64,000 nucleotides of DNA from JACMLD01 sp039916305 (GTDB lineage Bacteria > Bacteroidota > Bacteroidia > Chitinophagales > Chitinophagaceae): assembly GCA_039916305.1 (NCBI GenBank), contig JBDSLR010000042.1:1-64000 (forward strand), given 5' to 3'. The notes beneath the pieces were generated by a model that worked only from the letters and a program-made list of their open reading frames with translations, was not told the origin of the DNA and made no database searches. The stretch's first letter is position 1. The number at the start of each line of letters is the position of its first letter. The translations under genes and the position numbers were made by a program. Shown here piece by piece: positions 42,078 through 51,275 of the stretch.

Positions 42078-42500
42078 ATGATCCAACGCATTCAATCCAT
42101 CTGGCTGTTTCTGGCAGCTGTTGCTGCTTTTTTTACCTTAAAGTTTTCTTTTTTTAGCGGCAACATGCTCGGGCCCGACGCGGTTACCAAGACGTTTACC
42201 TACCTGACGGCTACCAGCAAACTTGGTATATTAATTTGCACCATTGCGGTAGGCGTTGCCGCTTTAATATCTGTTTTCTTATATAAAAACAGGAAATTGC
42301 AAATACGTGTAACGCTGGCCGCCATGTTGCTTTCCTTGCTCACTATTCTGCTGTATTATAATGAAACCCGGCATTTTGCAGAAGGCAATTATGATCTTAC
42401 TGCATTGATAGCCCTTTCAATACCATTGTTTTTTATATTGGCATTAAGAGGAATTTACAAGGATCAGAAACTTGTAAAAAGCCTTGACAGGCTTCGTTAA
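42078..42500 (+). CDS. DUF4293 membrane protein
   Basis: The 140-residue protein has four predicted transmembrane helices: SIWLFLAAVAAFFTLKFSFF, LGILICTIAVGVAALISVFLY, VTLAAMLLSLLTILLYYN and LTALIALSIPLFFILALRGIY. MIQRIQSIWL at the start and the RGIYKDQKLVKSLDRLR tail are typical of the Bacteroidota-specific DUF4293 family. Function is unknown. It lies 90 bp after glyA on the same strand. Confidence 0.88.
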   Translation: MIQRIQSIWLFLAAVAAFFTLKFSFFSGNMLGPDAVTKTFTYLTATSKLGILICTIAVGVAALISVFLYKNRKLQIRVTLAAMLLSLLTILLYYNETRHFAEGNYDLTALIALSIPLFFILALRGIYKDQKLVKSLDRLR

Positions 42501-42720
42501 TACATCTATCATATTATCTCCTTCGGGTATGTCCAGCACTGCGTAAATTTTTTATGTGCAGTTAAAATACATATCTTTATAATCATCGCTATCTAATCAC
42601 GCCTCTCTCTTTTTTTAATCCACCTCAACGAGAACAATACCTGTATTACAACACTTATATTGCTGCTGAATATTTGTATCATTACCTCAACCATAAAAAC
42701 TGTAAACTAAAAAACACCAT

Positions 42721-44598
42721 ATGAAGAAAATTTTTTACTTATCTCTTTTCTTGCTTACTGCTTTTTTTATTTCCCACAATGTTGATGCACAAACACCAGG
42801 CGGTGTTGCTGGTTCTGTACTTTGGCTGAAAGCCAATACAGATGCAAGCCCCAATATCTGGTTTGACAAGTCCCCATCAGGAAATGATTTTTTGCAACCT
42901 TCAGCCGGCAATCAGCCTTCATTAATCAGTAACGTATTTAATTTTAACGCTGCCATGCTGTTTGACGGTTCCAATACTTTTATGGAGCAGGGTTTACCGG
43001 CAGATTTTCCCGAAAATGATAATGACAGAACTATTATTGTGGTAGCCAATGCCACTTCATTCAATGGCTACAGATGGATATTTGCTTATGGTACGCCAGG
43101 TGGTTCTTCTACCTGCCAGGCAGGCAATTTCAACGGTGACCTTTTAAATGCATTTTATGGTGTAGATATCACCACCAGTGCCTATTGGAACGCAGCTTCC
43201 AATGCAAACGGCGCACTTGCATCTTTTACGCTCAGCAGTAGCGTGGGCACGCAATTCGACAGGGGAGCGCAGACTAACCAGGTAAGTTTTGGTCCATTAT
43301 TTGCCACTTCAGTAAATGGCGTTATTGGGGCACTGCTGCCTTCAACCAATGGTGAGGTTTGGGGAGGTTCTATTGCGGAAGTGCTGATGTTTAATACCGC
43401 TTTATCACCAGCAGATCGCAACAAAGTTGAATCATACCTGGCTTTAAAATATGGTTTTACACTGGGTACTGCAGGGACTCCGCTAAGCTATACAGCATCT
43501 GATGGTGTCACTGTCTACTGGACCGGTTCTGCCACCTATCAAAACGATGTATTTGGTATAGGTACAGATAACGGTACCGGCCTTGCGCAAACACAATCCA
43601 ACAGCACTAATTCCGGCAATGGAAACGGCACGGGCCAGGCTGGCAAAGGCAATCTTGTTCTATCAACAGCAGCTGCGTTGCCAGATAACCAGTTCCTGCT
43701 GATTGGTAATGATGCAGCCGCATTAACAGAGCAAACAATTGCAGCGGGGCAGGCACCTGTCATCGCTGAAGGTTCTCAAAGGGTTGTACGTAACTGGAAA
43801 GCACAAAATACGGGCGCCGTTGGTAGTGTAAGTCTTAGTTTTGATATGACCGGTCTCACCTATACCGGGGGCACAACTGCCAATAATTACCGGTTAATGA
43901 TAGACAGTGATGGAGATGCTGATTATTTTACTACCGGTACACAAACTTTTATTGCGCCATCTTCTGTAACGGGCAACCTGGTGAATTTTACAGGTGTAAC
44001 ATTGGCCACTGGTGCTGGATTTACCATAATTACACAAGCCTCTGTTGCGCTTTTACCAGCGGTGTGGCAGGGCTTTAGTGCCAGCGTACAAAAAAACAAA
44101 GCTACCCTTAGCTGGAAAACCAGCAATGAAGTAAACGTTGACCGTTACGTAGCAGAATATTCCCTGAACGGCGTAAATTTCTTACCGGTTGGCAGTGTTA
44201 CTGCTAAAAATGGTGCAGGTATTAATGTTTATTCACTTACGCAGGATAACCTGCCTGCTGGTATACGCTATTACCGCATCAAGCGTGCAGATAAAGACGG
44301 GCAGTTTCAGTTTAGTGATGTAAAAAGTGTAAGGGCGGGCGGCCTTACCACGGTTATTCTAAAATCAAACCCCGTTACAAAAGGCAGGCTTGAACTGAAT
44401 ATAGATGTACCACAAAGCCAGGAAGCGATCATACGCGTGGTAAATATGGCAGGCAAAATACTGGTACAGCAAAACACCGGTTTAACTACCGGCACCAATG
44501 CAGTCAATACTAATATTGCTCATATCGCTGCAGGTACTTACTTCCTGCAAGTACAGCTTGGGACCGAAATCATTAATAAAAAATTTGTACGATTGTAA
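42721..44598 (+). CDS. Secreted T9SS type A cargo protein with LamG-like domain
   Basis: The 625-residue protein has a signal peptide (about 1-23, SHNVDAQT). A concanavalin/LamG-like domain follows (about 30-240), starting with AGSVLWLKANTDASPNIWFDKS and ending with IAEVLMFNTALSPADRNKVESYLALKYGF. A central beta region comes next, then an Fn3-like segment (ATLSWKTSNEVNVDRYVAEYSLNGVNF). The last about 75 residues form a type A T9SS sorting domain ending GTYFLQVQLGTEIINKKFVRL. It should be exported and attached to or released from the cell surface. No enzymatic motif is visible, and adhesion or glycan binding is a guess. Confidence 0.87.
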   Translation: MKKIFYLSLFLLTAFFISHNVDAQTPGGVAGSVLWLKANTDASPNIWFDKSPSGNDFLQPSAGNQPSLISNVFNFNAAMLFDGSNTFMEQGLPADFPENDNDRTIIVVANATSFNGYRWIFAYGTPGGSSTCQAGNFNGDLLNAFYGVDITTSAYWNAASNANGALASFTLSSSVGTQFDRGAQTNQVSFGPLFATSVNGVIGALLPSTNGEVWGGSIAEVLMFNTALSPADRNKVESYLALKYGFTLGTAGTPLSYTASDGVTVYWTGSATYQNDVFGIGTDNGTGLAQTQSNSTNSGNGNGTGQAGKGNLVLSTAAALPDNQFLLIGNDAAALTEQTIAAGQAPVIAEGSQRVVRNWKAQNTGAVGSVSLSFDMTGLTYTGGTTANNYRLMIDSDGDADYFTTGTQTFIAPSSVTGNLVNFTGVTLATGAGFTIITQASVALLPAVWQGFSASVQKNKATLSWKTSNEVNVDRYVAEYSLNGVNFLPVGSVTAKNGAGINVYSLTQDNLPAGIRYYRIKRADKDGQFQFSDVKSVRAGGLTTVILKSNPVTKGRLELNIDVPQSQEAIIRVVNMAGKILVQQNTGLTTGTNAVNTNIAHIAAGTYFLQVQLGTEIINKKFVRL

Positions 44599-44610
44599 AG
44601 TTAATCACTG

Positions 44611-44653
44611 CGATAAAAAAGAGGCTGCTCAAAAGAGCAGTCTTATTTTATCG
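44611..44653. terminator. Bidirectional intrinsic terminator
   Basis: CTGCTC (44625-44630) and GAGCAG (44635-44640) form the core of a hairpin with loop AAAA. Flanking CGATAAAA and TTTTATCG extend the pairing, giving A- and T-rich sides in both directions. It lies between the convergent T9SS cargo gene and uvrA. Confidence 0.85.
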
Positions 44654-44672
44654 TAATACAAGGGATAATTAA

Positions 44673-47426
44673 TTACAAAAACCTGGCAGTATAACTGTTT
44701 TTCGATTTTTTTAAATCAGCGGGCGTGCCTGCAAAAACAATATTGCCGCCCAATTCTCCTGCTTCCAGCCCAAGATCTATCACCCAGTCAGCACTTTTAA
44801 TAACATCTGTATTGTGTTCTATTACCAAGATGGAATGCCCCTGCTCAATCAGTGCATTAAAAGACGCCAGCAGTTTCTTGATATCATGAAAATGAAGGCC
44901 AGTGGTAGGCTCGTCAAAAATAAAAAGTATATGCCCCTGCGCCTTTCCTTTGCCCAGGAAAGAAGCCAGTTTTACGCGCTGTGCTTCACCACCTGAAAGT
45001 GTATCTGACGACTGGCCCAATTTAATGTACCCAAGGCCAACATCCTGCAAGGCTTTTATCTTATTCACCACATCTTTTTCTTCTGCAAAAAACAGCATGG
45101 CATCGTCTACACTCAGCTCCAGTACATCGTAAATATTTTTTTCTTTATACCTTACTTCCAGTACTTCTTCTTTAAATCTTTTACCGCCACAGACTTCGCA
45201 GGTTAAATGCACATCTGCCAGGAACTGCATTTCTACTACCTGTTCCCCTTCTCCCTTACAGGTATCACAGCGGCCGCCATCCACATTAAAAGAAAAATGC
45301 TTTGGTAAAAAACCACGCATTTTACTCAGCGGCTGCTTTGAATACAATTCCCTTATTTCATCATAGGCTTTTATATAAGTAACAGGGTTGCTGCGCGATG
45401 ATTTGCCAATAGGATTCTGGTCTACCATTTCTACCTGGCTGATGCTGTCTGTGTCGCCACTAATGGCTTTAAAGCTACCTGCCTTATCACCCAGTTCGCC
45501 TTTTAATTTTCTCAGTGCAGGGTAAAGGATTTGCTTTACCAATGTAGTCTTTCCACTGCCGCTTACCCCGCTCACAACGCAAAGCAGGTTCAGCGGAAAT
45601 TCCACATCAATATTCTTCAGGTTGTTTTGCCGGGCACCTTCTATTTTCAGTTTGCTATTCCATTTGCGTACCTGTTTGGGCGCGGCAATAGACAGCTCCC
45701 CTTTGAGGTACTTGCCGGTAAGGCTTTTGGGATGGGCAATTAATTCATCGTAATTACCAGCCGCTACTACTTCGCCGCCCAGGTGGCTGGCCAGCGGGCC
45801 CATGTCTATGATGTAGTCAGCTTCGCGCATCATCATTTCATCGTGCTCTACCACTACTACCGTATTGCCAAGGTCACGCAACTCTTTAAGCACCGTAATT
45901 AAACGTTCTGTATCCCTTGAATGCAGGCCGATAGACGGTTCGTCCAGGATGTACAATGAATTGGTAAGGTTACTTCCAAGGCTGCGGGTGAGCTGTATAC
46001 GCTGGCTCTCGCCACCGCTTAAAGAATTGGCCAGCCGGTTAAGGGTAAGATACCCCAGCCCTACATCCATCAATGTTTTAATACGGTGGTGAATTTCTAT
46101 CAGTATGCGTTTGGCAATTTGTTTGTCGTTCTGGCTAAGTATAAGCGCATCAAACCACTGCTGCAGGTCCTTTACGGGCATTTCGCATAGTTCGCCAATA
46201 TGTTTACCACCCACCAGTACATACAGCGCTTCCTTGCGCAGGCGGTAGCCACCGCAATCCGGGCAAAGTGTACGTCCCCGGTACCTTGACAAGAGTACCC
46301 GGTACTGCACCTTGTATAAATTCTGTTCTACTTCTTTAAAGAAATCATCTATACCATTTACAAATTCATTGCCTTTCCACAATACCTGGTATTCCTTTTT
46401 AGTGAGATCAATAATTGGTTTATGGACAGGAAAATCAAATTTTTTAGCAGCTTTTACAAACTGGTCCTTCCACAGGCCCAGCTTTTCGCCTTTCCATGGT
46501 GCTACTGCGCCTTCAAATACGCTCAGGCGCCTGTCTGGTATTACCAGGTCTGCATCAATACCCAGCACCAGTGAAAAACCTTCACAGGTTGGACATGCAC
46601 CAAAAGGATTATTAAAAGAAAATAAATTGGGAACCGGCTCCTCAAAGCTGATACCGTCCAGTTCAAAACGGTTGGAAAAATGCAGCAGCTTATCACTGTT
46701 CACTTCCACGTATACATCACCTTCCCCTTCATAAAATGCAGTGTTCACAGAATCTGCCAACCGGTGCTTGTCGTCTTCATCAAATTCTTTTACTACCAGC
46801 CTGTCTATTAAAACATATAATTTCTTTTTTGCTGCCGGCTTCCATTTGCTGTCTTCCAGCAGATCTTCAATATGTTTTACTTCGCCATCATACAACCGTG
46901 AAAAACCTTTCTGCAGCAGAATATTTAATTCTTCTTTCGCATCACGGTTTGTATGCTGCTTAAAAGGCACCAGCAGCAGCGCTTTATCTCCGTGCGGTAA
47001 ATTGCCGATAGCGCTTACTACATCCTCCACATCGTCTTTCTTTACCTCGCGGCCAGACACAGGAGAAATTGTTTTGCCGGCCCTTGCATACAGCAACCGC
47101 AGGTAATCATATATCTCAGTCATACTGCCAACCGTAGAGCGGGGTGTTCTTGTAATTACTTTTTGCTCAATGGCAATGGCGGGGCAAAGGCCTTTGATAT
47201 AATCCACATCGGGCTTGTTCATACGCGCCATAAACTGCCTGGCATAGGCGCTTAAGCTTTCCGCGTACCGGCGTTGTCCCTCTGCGAATAAAGTATCAAT
47301 AGTAAGCGAGGATTTTCCCGAACCTGATACACCTGTAACCACAATGAGTTTATTGCGCGGAATAGTTACGGTAACGTCTTTGAGATTATGTACACGGGCA
47401 CCTTTGATGAGGATTGAATTACCCAT
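44673..47426 (-). CDS. uvrA: Excinuclease ABC subunit A
   Basis: The DNA-damage-recognition ATPase of nucleotide excision repair, about 917 residues from the ATG at 47426 (MGNSILIKGARVHNLKDV). An ATG at 47480 would add 18 residues unlike the core, and both are possible. Two ABC modules are visible: VTGVSGSGKSSLTIDTLFAEGQRRYAESLSAYARQF with signature NSLSGGESQRIQLTRSLG, and VVSGVSGSGKTTLVKQIL with DTLSGGEAQRVKLASFLG. Zinc-finger cysteines occur in GACPTCEG, LCPDCGG, GRCDTCKGEG and TCEVCGGKRF. It is divergent from an ECF sigma factor gene, and uvrB is not nearby. Confidence 0.96.
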   Translation of the reverse strand: MGNSILIKGARVHNLKDVTVTIPRNKLIVVTGVSGSGKSSLTIDTLFAEGQRRYAESLSAYARQFMARMNKPDVDYIKGLCPAIAIEQKVITRTPRSTVGSMTEIYDYLRLLYARAGKTISPVSGREVKKDDVEDVVSAIGNLPHGDKALLLVPFKQHTNRDAKEELNILLQKGFSRLYDGEVKHIEDLLEDSKWKPAAKKKLYVLIDRLVVKEFDEDDKHRLADSVNTAFYEGEGDVYVEVNSDKLLHFSNRFELDGISFEEPVPNLFSFNNPFGACPTCEGFSLVLGIDADLVIPDRRLSVFEGAVAPWKGEKLGLWKDQFVKAAKKFDFPVHKPIIDLTKKEYQVLWKGNEFVNGIDDFFKEVEQNLYKVQYRVLLSRYRGRTLCPDCGGYRLRKEALYVLVGGKHIGELCEMPVKDLQQWFDALILSQNDKQIAKRILIEIHHRIKTLMDVGLGYLTLNRLANSLSGGESQRIQLTRSLGSNLTNSLYILDEPSIGLHSRDTERLITVLKELRDLGNTVVVVEHDEMMMREADYIIDMGPLASHLGGEVVAAGNYDELIAHPKSLTGKYLKGELSIAAPKQVRKWNSKLKIEGARQNNLKNIDVEFPLNLLCVVSGVSGSGKTTLVKQILYPALRKLKGELGDKAGSFKAISGDTDSISQVEMVDQNPIGKSSRSNPVTYIKAYDEIRELYSKQPLSKMRGFLPKHFSFNVDGGRCDTCKGEGEQVVEMQFLADVHLTCEVCGGKRFKEEVLEVRYKEKNIYDVLELSVDDAMLFFAEEKDVVNKIKALQDVGLGYIKLGQSSDTLSGGEAQRVKLASFLGKGKAQGHILFIFDEPTTGLHFHDIKKLLASFNALIEQGHSILVIEHNTDVIKSADWVIDLGLEAGELGGNIVFAGTPADLKKSKNSYTARFL

Positions 47427-47747
47427 TTTGTGGATATCTTCTGTGCCCGCGACGGCTTTTTTTGCTGAAACTACTGTCATAAATGTAAAAAGACTATGTT
47501 GATGGATGGGGGTTATACGATTTCCCTACGTATTAACACCCTATTATGAATTCTGTTGCAATATTTTATTTTCAAAAGTGATTATTTTTGAAAAAAGCTT
47601 TATTTTCGGAATACCAATTAAAAATCTATGAAATTAACCACTAAAAAAACACCCGCCTATAGCAAATATATACTTCGCTAGAAATTTATCCCAAACACTG
47701 TACATCGTAACCAATATCCAATAATTTTTAAAAACCCGTAGAAGTTT
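47427..47747. other. Divergent intergenic region between uvrA and the sigma factor
   Basis: It contains a 9-bp inverted repeat TTTTCAAAA/TTTTGAAAA (47569-47577 and 47586-47594, 8-base spacer), possibly an operator. A 17-codon ATG frame near 47628 is too short to call. No perfect -7 box is seen. Confidence 0.45.
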
Positions 47748-48329
47748 ATGAAATCACTTTGCAAAAACACCGATCATGAATTGATTCATTCATTCATGGA
47801 TGGAGACATGAACGCCCTTGAAACACTGGTTGTGCGTCACAAGGACAAACTGTACACTTCCATTTTATTTATGGTAAAGGACAAATATCTTGCTGAAGAT
47901 ATTTTCCAGGATGTACTGATCAAAATCATTGACACCATTCGTGGTGGCCGCTACACTGAAGAAGGTAAATTTCTGCCGTGGGCAATGCGTATTGCACATA
48001 ACCTTTGTGTAGACCATTTCCGCAAAGTAAAGAGAACCCCCGCTATTAAAACAAGCGATGACCGCGACATTTTTGAAGTGCTGAATTTTACTGAAGACAG
48101 CGCTGAAACAAAAATGATGAAACGCCAGAGCCACGACAAGGTACGCCGTATGCTTGACCTGTTGCCTGAAGATCAGCGTGAGGTTATTATTCTGCGCCAT
48201 TATGCAGAGTTAAGCTTTAAAGAAATTGCCGCGCTTACCAACTGCAGCATTAACACTGCGTTAGGAAGAATGCGCTATGGTTTAATCAACCTCAGGAAAA
48301 TGATGCAGGAAAAACAAATTTCTTTGTAG
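47748..48329 (+). CDS. ECF-family RNA polymerase sigma factor
   Basis: The 193-residue sigma factor has region 2 (DMNALETLVVRHKDKLYTSILFMVKDKYLAEDIFQDVLIKIID, then GKFLPWAMRIAHNLCVDHFRKVKR) and region 4 (LLPEDQREVIILRHYAELSFKEIAALTNCSINTALGRMRYGLINLRKMM), with a linker between. It directs RNA polymerase to a stress or envelope regulon, unknown here. No anti-sigma factor gene lies on either side, which is unusual for ECF sigmas but common in this Bacteroidota group, where regulation may be transcriptional. Confidence 0.93.
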   Translation: MKSLCKNTDHELIHSFMDGDMNALETLVVRHKDKLYTSILFMVKDKYLAEDIFQDVLIKIIDTIRGGRYTEEGKFLPWAMRIAHNLCVDHFRKVKRTPAIKTSDDRDIFEVLNFTEDSAETKMMKRQSHDKVRRMLDLLPEDQREVIILRHYAELSFKEIAALTNCSINTALGRMRYGLINLRKMMQEKQISL

Positions 48330-48506
48330 TTCCAAACGTATTTTTTTTGAAACAATTAACGCCGGTAACTAAAAAATGAACGTATTGATGATTAATTTTA
48401 CTCACCATTAACTGGTAAAGCTATTGTCATTCTGGCCCTCCATCTTACCTTTTGAAAATTAAGCTCCGCTTGCTGTTAGACGGCTGGAACAGAATGACGC
48501 CTAATT

Positions 48507-48536
48507 AAAAAAAACCTCCTTATCGGAGGTTTTTTT
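48507..48536. terminator. Intrinsic terminator downstream of the sigma factor
   Basis: AAAAAAAACCTCC (48507-48519) and GGAGGTTTTTTT (48525-48536) pair around a 5-base loop. It lies about 180 bp after the sigma factor stop and is symmetric enough to act in both directions. Confidence 0.8.
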
Positions 48537-48622
48537 ATGTGATGCCATTAACCGGAATGAAGATTTGTGAAGGGTCATATAATATTGTTCCGGCTATCAT
48601 TCGCAGATTGAATGTGCCGCAT

Positions 48623-48653
48623 GTACATAGAAACCACGGGTGTTTCTATGTAC
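48623..48653 (-). terminator. Hairpin after dsbD, possible terminator or processing site
   Basis: A perfect 12-bp stem GTACATAGAAAC/GTTTCTATGTAC (48623-48634 and 48642-48653) with a 7-base loop lies 7 bp after the dsbD stop. There is no clear T-run on the minus strand, so it may protect the mRNA end rather than terminate transcription alone. Confidence 0.5.
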
Positions 48654-48660
48654 TCCCTTT

Positions 48661-50661
48661 TCACTTGCCTTTGTTGAATGCATCCAGTCCGCATTGTAAC
48701 CACGCTTCATATTGCTTTGCGCTGGGGGTATAGCCAACCGGCAGCGTAAGCAACTGCTCTTCCGGGGATATCACGGCGTACAGCGGCTGGGCAACAGCTA
48801 TAAAATTTTCCGATTGCAGGGTGCCAAATTTATCGCCCACTGTTTTTATGGGTTTTTTTGTGCCGTCACTATTGGTAAATAAAAACTGCTGCTCTGCGGG
48901 CAACGGCTTTCTATCGTCTACATAGAGCGATACAAGAATAAAATGCTGTTCTATCAAGGCTTTTATTTTCTCGTCCGGCCACACGTTCTCTTCCATCTTA
49001 CGACAGTTTACGCAAGCCCATCCGGTAAAATCTATGAGAACAGGTTTGTGCTGCTCCCTGGCCAGCTGTAATGCTTTTTCATAATCATTGATAACATTTG
49101 CGTCAACGCCCTTTCCTTTGGCTGAACCATGCCCATAAATACTGTAGGTTAAAGGCGGTGGAAACCCGCTTATCAATGCCCGGTTTGCATATTTTGTATT
49201 GGTAACACCGGGCACCAGGTACAAAGTGATGGCCAAAAAGAACAAGGCCACGCCTATTCTGCCCTTACTTAATTTTTTGGGCGGCGGATCATAACTGAAT
49301 TTAAGGATACCCAGCAAATACAGCACGATGGCTATTCCGATGATTATCCAGAGCGCAAAAAAGACTTCGCGTTTTAACAGTCCCCAGTGTTCTACCAGGT
49401 CTGCATTTGAAAAGTACTTGATTGCAAATGCCAGTTCAAGAAAGCCAAAAACAATTTTTACGGTATTCATCCATCCGCCAGATCTTGGCAATGAAGAAAG
49501 CCAGTTAGGAAAGAGGGCAAACAAGGCAAAGGGCAATCCCAGCGCCAGTCCAAAGCCACCCAGCGCCACTGTTAGCTGAATAGCGCCCCCGTTTAGTGCA
49601 CCCACCAGCAATGAACCCAAAATGGGCCCTGTGCAGGAGAATGAAACAATGGCCAGGGTTAATGCCATAAAAAATATACCGCTGATACTCCCCACATTTG
49701 ATTTTGAATCTACCGAATTAGACAAATTAGAAGGCAGGCCTATTTCATACAATCCAAAAAACGATAATGCAAAGGCCACAAAAACCACTGCAAAGAAAAT
49801 ATTTAGCCAGGCATTGGTAGAAATGTTATTCAGGATACCGGAACTGCCTGCATCTAAAAAGTAAAAAGGGACACTCAGCAGCAGGTAAATCAGAAAAATA
49901 AAAAAGCCATATAAAAATGCGTTTTTAATGCCCTGTTGTTTGGTGCCTGATTTTTTTGTGAAAAACGATACCGTTAAAGGAATCATTGGAAATGTGCAGG
50001 GCATAATCAACCCGATAAGGCCGCCCAGGAAACCGAGGATAAAGATTCCCCACAAACTCTTTTTACCACTGTCTTCGCCGCCGGTGCCGCCGCATTTATT
50101 TACCGGGTTATTTATATCAATAGCGCTCCGTTTCAGTAATCCTGCAGCTTCTTTTGACTCCAGCAAACCGCCCTGTTTAGCAACCAGGTTGCCAGACGCA
50201 TCAAAAGAAAACCGGAAAGGCAATTCTTCAGGTCCTATTACACTGTCACCCTTAATAGCCATAAATGCTACTACCCCCGTTATGTCTTTATGTTCATCTT
50301 TTGCGGCTACAGTTAACTGTAAGTCGGCCGTGGATTCAAAATAGCTGATCTTCAGATCACCCAGCAAAGGCTCCGTGGCCGTTTTTAGCGTACCGTTTTC
50401 TTTGACCGCTGAACGGGTGATAAACCCCATTGAAGCCGAATCCAATTTTATACGGGTATTGGGGTCATCGTCTTTCATGCTGGTAGAAAATAATTTCCAA
50501 CCCTTTTCTATACTGGCTTTAAAAGAAAGCGCATATGTATTGCCAGCTGTTTTTGTGGCGCTAAAGGTCCAGGCAACCGCTTTTGTATTATCTGTGTTAT
50601 TTTGTGCCGTGACGCCCAGCACCAGCAGGCAAAAACCAAGAGCGAGTAGATATTGTTTCAT
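48661..50661 (-). CDS. dsbD: Thiol:disulfide interchange protein DsbD-like, with nDsbD domain lacking its cysteines
   Basis: The 666-residue protein has a signal peptide, a periplasmic DsbD N-terminal-like domain (about 20-150), an eight-helix membrane domain (about 190-470) with cysteines in LIMPCTFPMIPLTVSFF and VSFSCTGPILGSLLVG, and a C-terminal thioredoxin domain with WACVNCRK. It moves electrons from cytoplasmic thioredoxin to the periplasm. The N-terminal domain has lost both catalytic cysteines: where CNDSQC stands in the neighbouring standalone domain, this one reads IKGDSV. The downstream relay is therefore probably that neighbour. Confidence 0.9.
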   Translation of the reverse strand: MKQYLLALGFCLLVLGVTAQNNTDNTKAVAWTFSATKTAGNTYALSFKASIEKGWKLFSTSMKDDDPNTRIKLDSASMGFITRSAVKENGTLKTATEPLLGDLKISYFESTADLQLTVAAKDEHKDITGVVAFMAIKGDSVIGPEELPFRFSFDASGNLVAKQGGLLESKEAAGLLKRSAIDINNPVNKCGGTGGEDSGKKSLWGIFILGFLGGLIGLIMPCTFPMIPLTVSFFTKKSGTKQQGIKNAFLYGFFIFLIYLLLSVPFYFLDAGSSGILNNISTNAWLNIFFAVVFVAFALSFFGLYEIGLPSNLSNSVDSKSNVGSISGIFFMALTLAIVSFSCTGPILGSLLVGALNGGAIQLTVALGGFGLALGLPFALFALFPNWLSSLPRSGGWMNTVKIVFGFLELAFAIKYFSNADLVEHWGLLKREVFFALWIIIGIAIVLYLLGILKFSYDPPPKKLSKGRIGVALFFLAITLYLVPGVTNTKYANRALISGFPPPLTYSIYGHGSAKGKGVDANVINDYEKALQLAREQHKPVLIDFTGWACVNCRKMEENVWPDEKIKALIEQHFILVSLYVDDRKPLPAEQQFLFTNSDGTKKPIKTVGDKFGTLQSENFIAVAQPLYAVISPEEQLLTLPVGYTPSAKQYEAWLQCGLDAFNKGK

Positions 50662-50738
50662 TGCAGTGTATTAAAAAACCAACGGGTTCCTTTTGCAAAG
50701 AACCCGCTTTATAACGAAGATGGATGTCGTATTCAGGA

Positions 50739-51191
50739 CTATCCCCCAATATTAACTTTAAATTCTACTGTTGAAGGGGGCAAACACTGGCTATCGTTAC
50801 AAACAATAAACTCTACGGTGCCAGCCAGGTTGGTTTTGATATTGCCTTTCAGTTTGACTACCTGCACAAAGTCGACTGTTTTTTCATAAAAATTAACCGT
50901 TCCGGGCCATGCAGACTCATATTTTTTCACCATTTTACCAATTTCTTTCGGCTTACCGTCCACTGTTGCCAAAGGATTTTTTACAAAGGTAAAAACGGTT
51001 GGTAAAGGGCCTTCTGCACCAGCATTTTGTGCATACATATGGTAGTTGGCACCAATAGTGGCCGTCATATGCACTTCGTAAGTTTTGTCGGCTATTTTTT
51101 TAGTAGTATAAGCCCATTGCACCTGTTTTGCAGACTGTGCGTTGGCAGCAGCAGTCAGTAACAATAAAAATGAAAAGTAAAATTTAATCAT
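50739..51191 (-). CDS. Standalone DsbD N-terminal (nDsbD) domain protein
   Basis: The 150-residue exported protein has a signal peptide (FSFLLLLTAAANAQ) and a single immunoglobulin-like nDsbD domain ending CNDSQCLPPSTVEF, with C131 and C136 in the place of the catalytic pair of E. coli nDsbD. It is the gene before dsbD on the same strand (77 bp gap). The adjacent DsbD's own N-terminal domain lacks these cysteines, so this protein probably takes electrons from DsbD and passes them to periplasmic substrates such as cytochrome c maturation or isomerase proteins. Confidence 0.87.
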   Translation of the reverse strand: MIKFYFSFLLLLTAAANAQSAKQVQWAYTTKKIADKTYEVHMTATIGANYHMYAQNAGAEGPLPTVFTFVKNPLATVDGKPKEIGKMVKKYESAWPGTVNFYEKTVDFVQVVKLKGNIKTNLAGTVEFIVCNDSQCLPPSTVEFKVNIGG

Positions 51192-51275
51192 AAATGCCGG
51201 AATATTTTATGCAAGAACGTATATAATAACTGCAAAGTTCAATAATACAATCTTAATAAAACTGTAAAAAGAAGC

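Larger units (their letters stand above)
48330..48660. other. Intergenic region, 331 bp, with two hairpins
   Basis: It holds the terminator at 48507-48536 and the 12-bp hairpin at 48623-48653. No open frame resembles a gene. Confidence 0.5.

Noticed and set aside
47628..47681. A 17-codon ATG frame between uvrA and the sigma factor
   Set aside because: Too short, and nothing supports translation.
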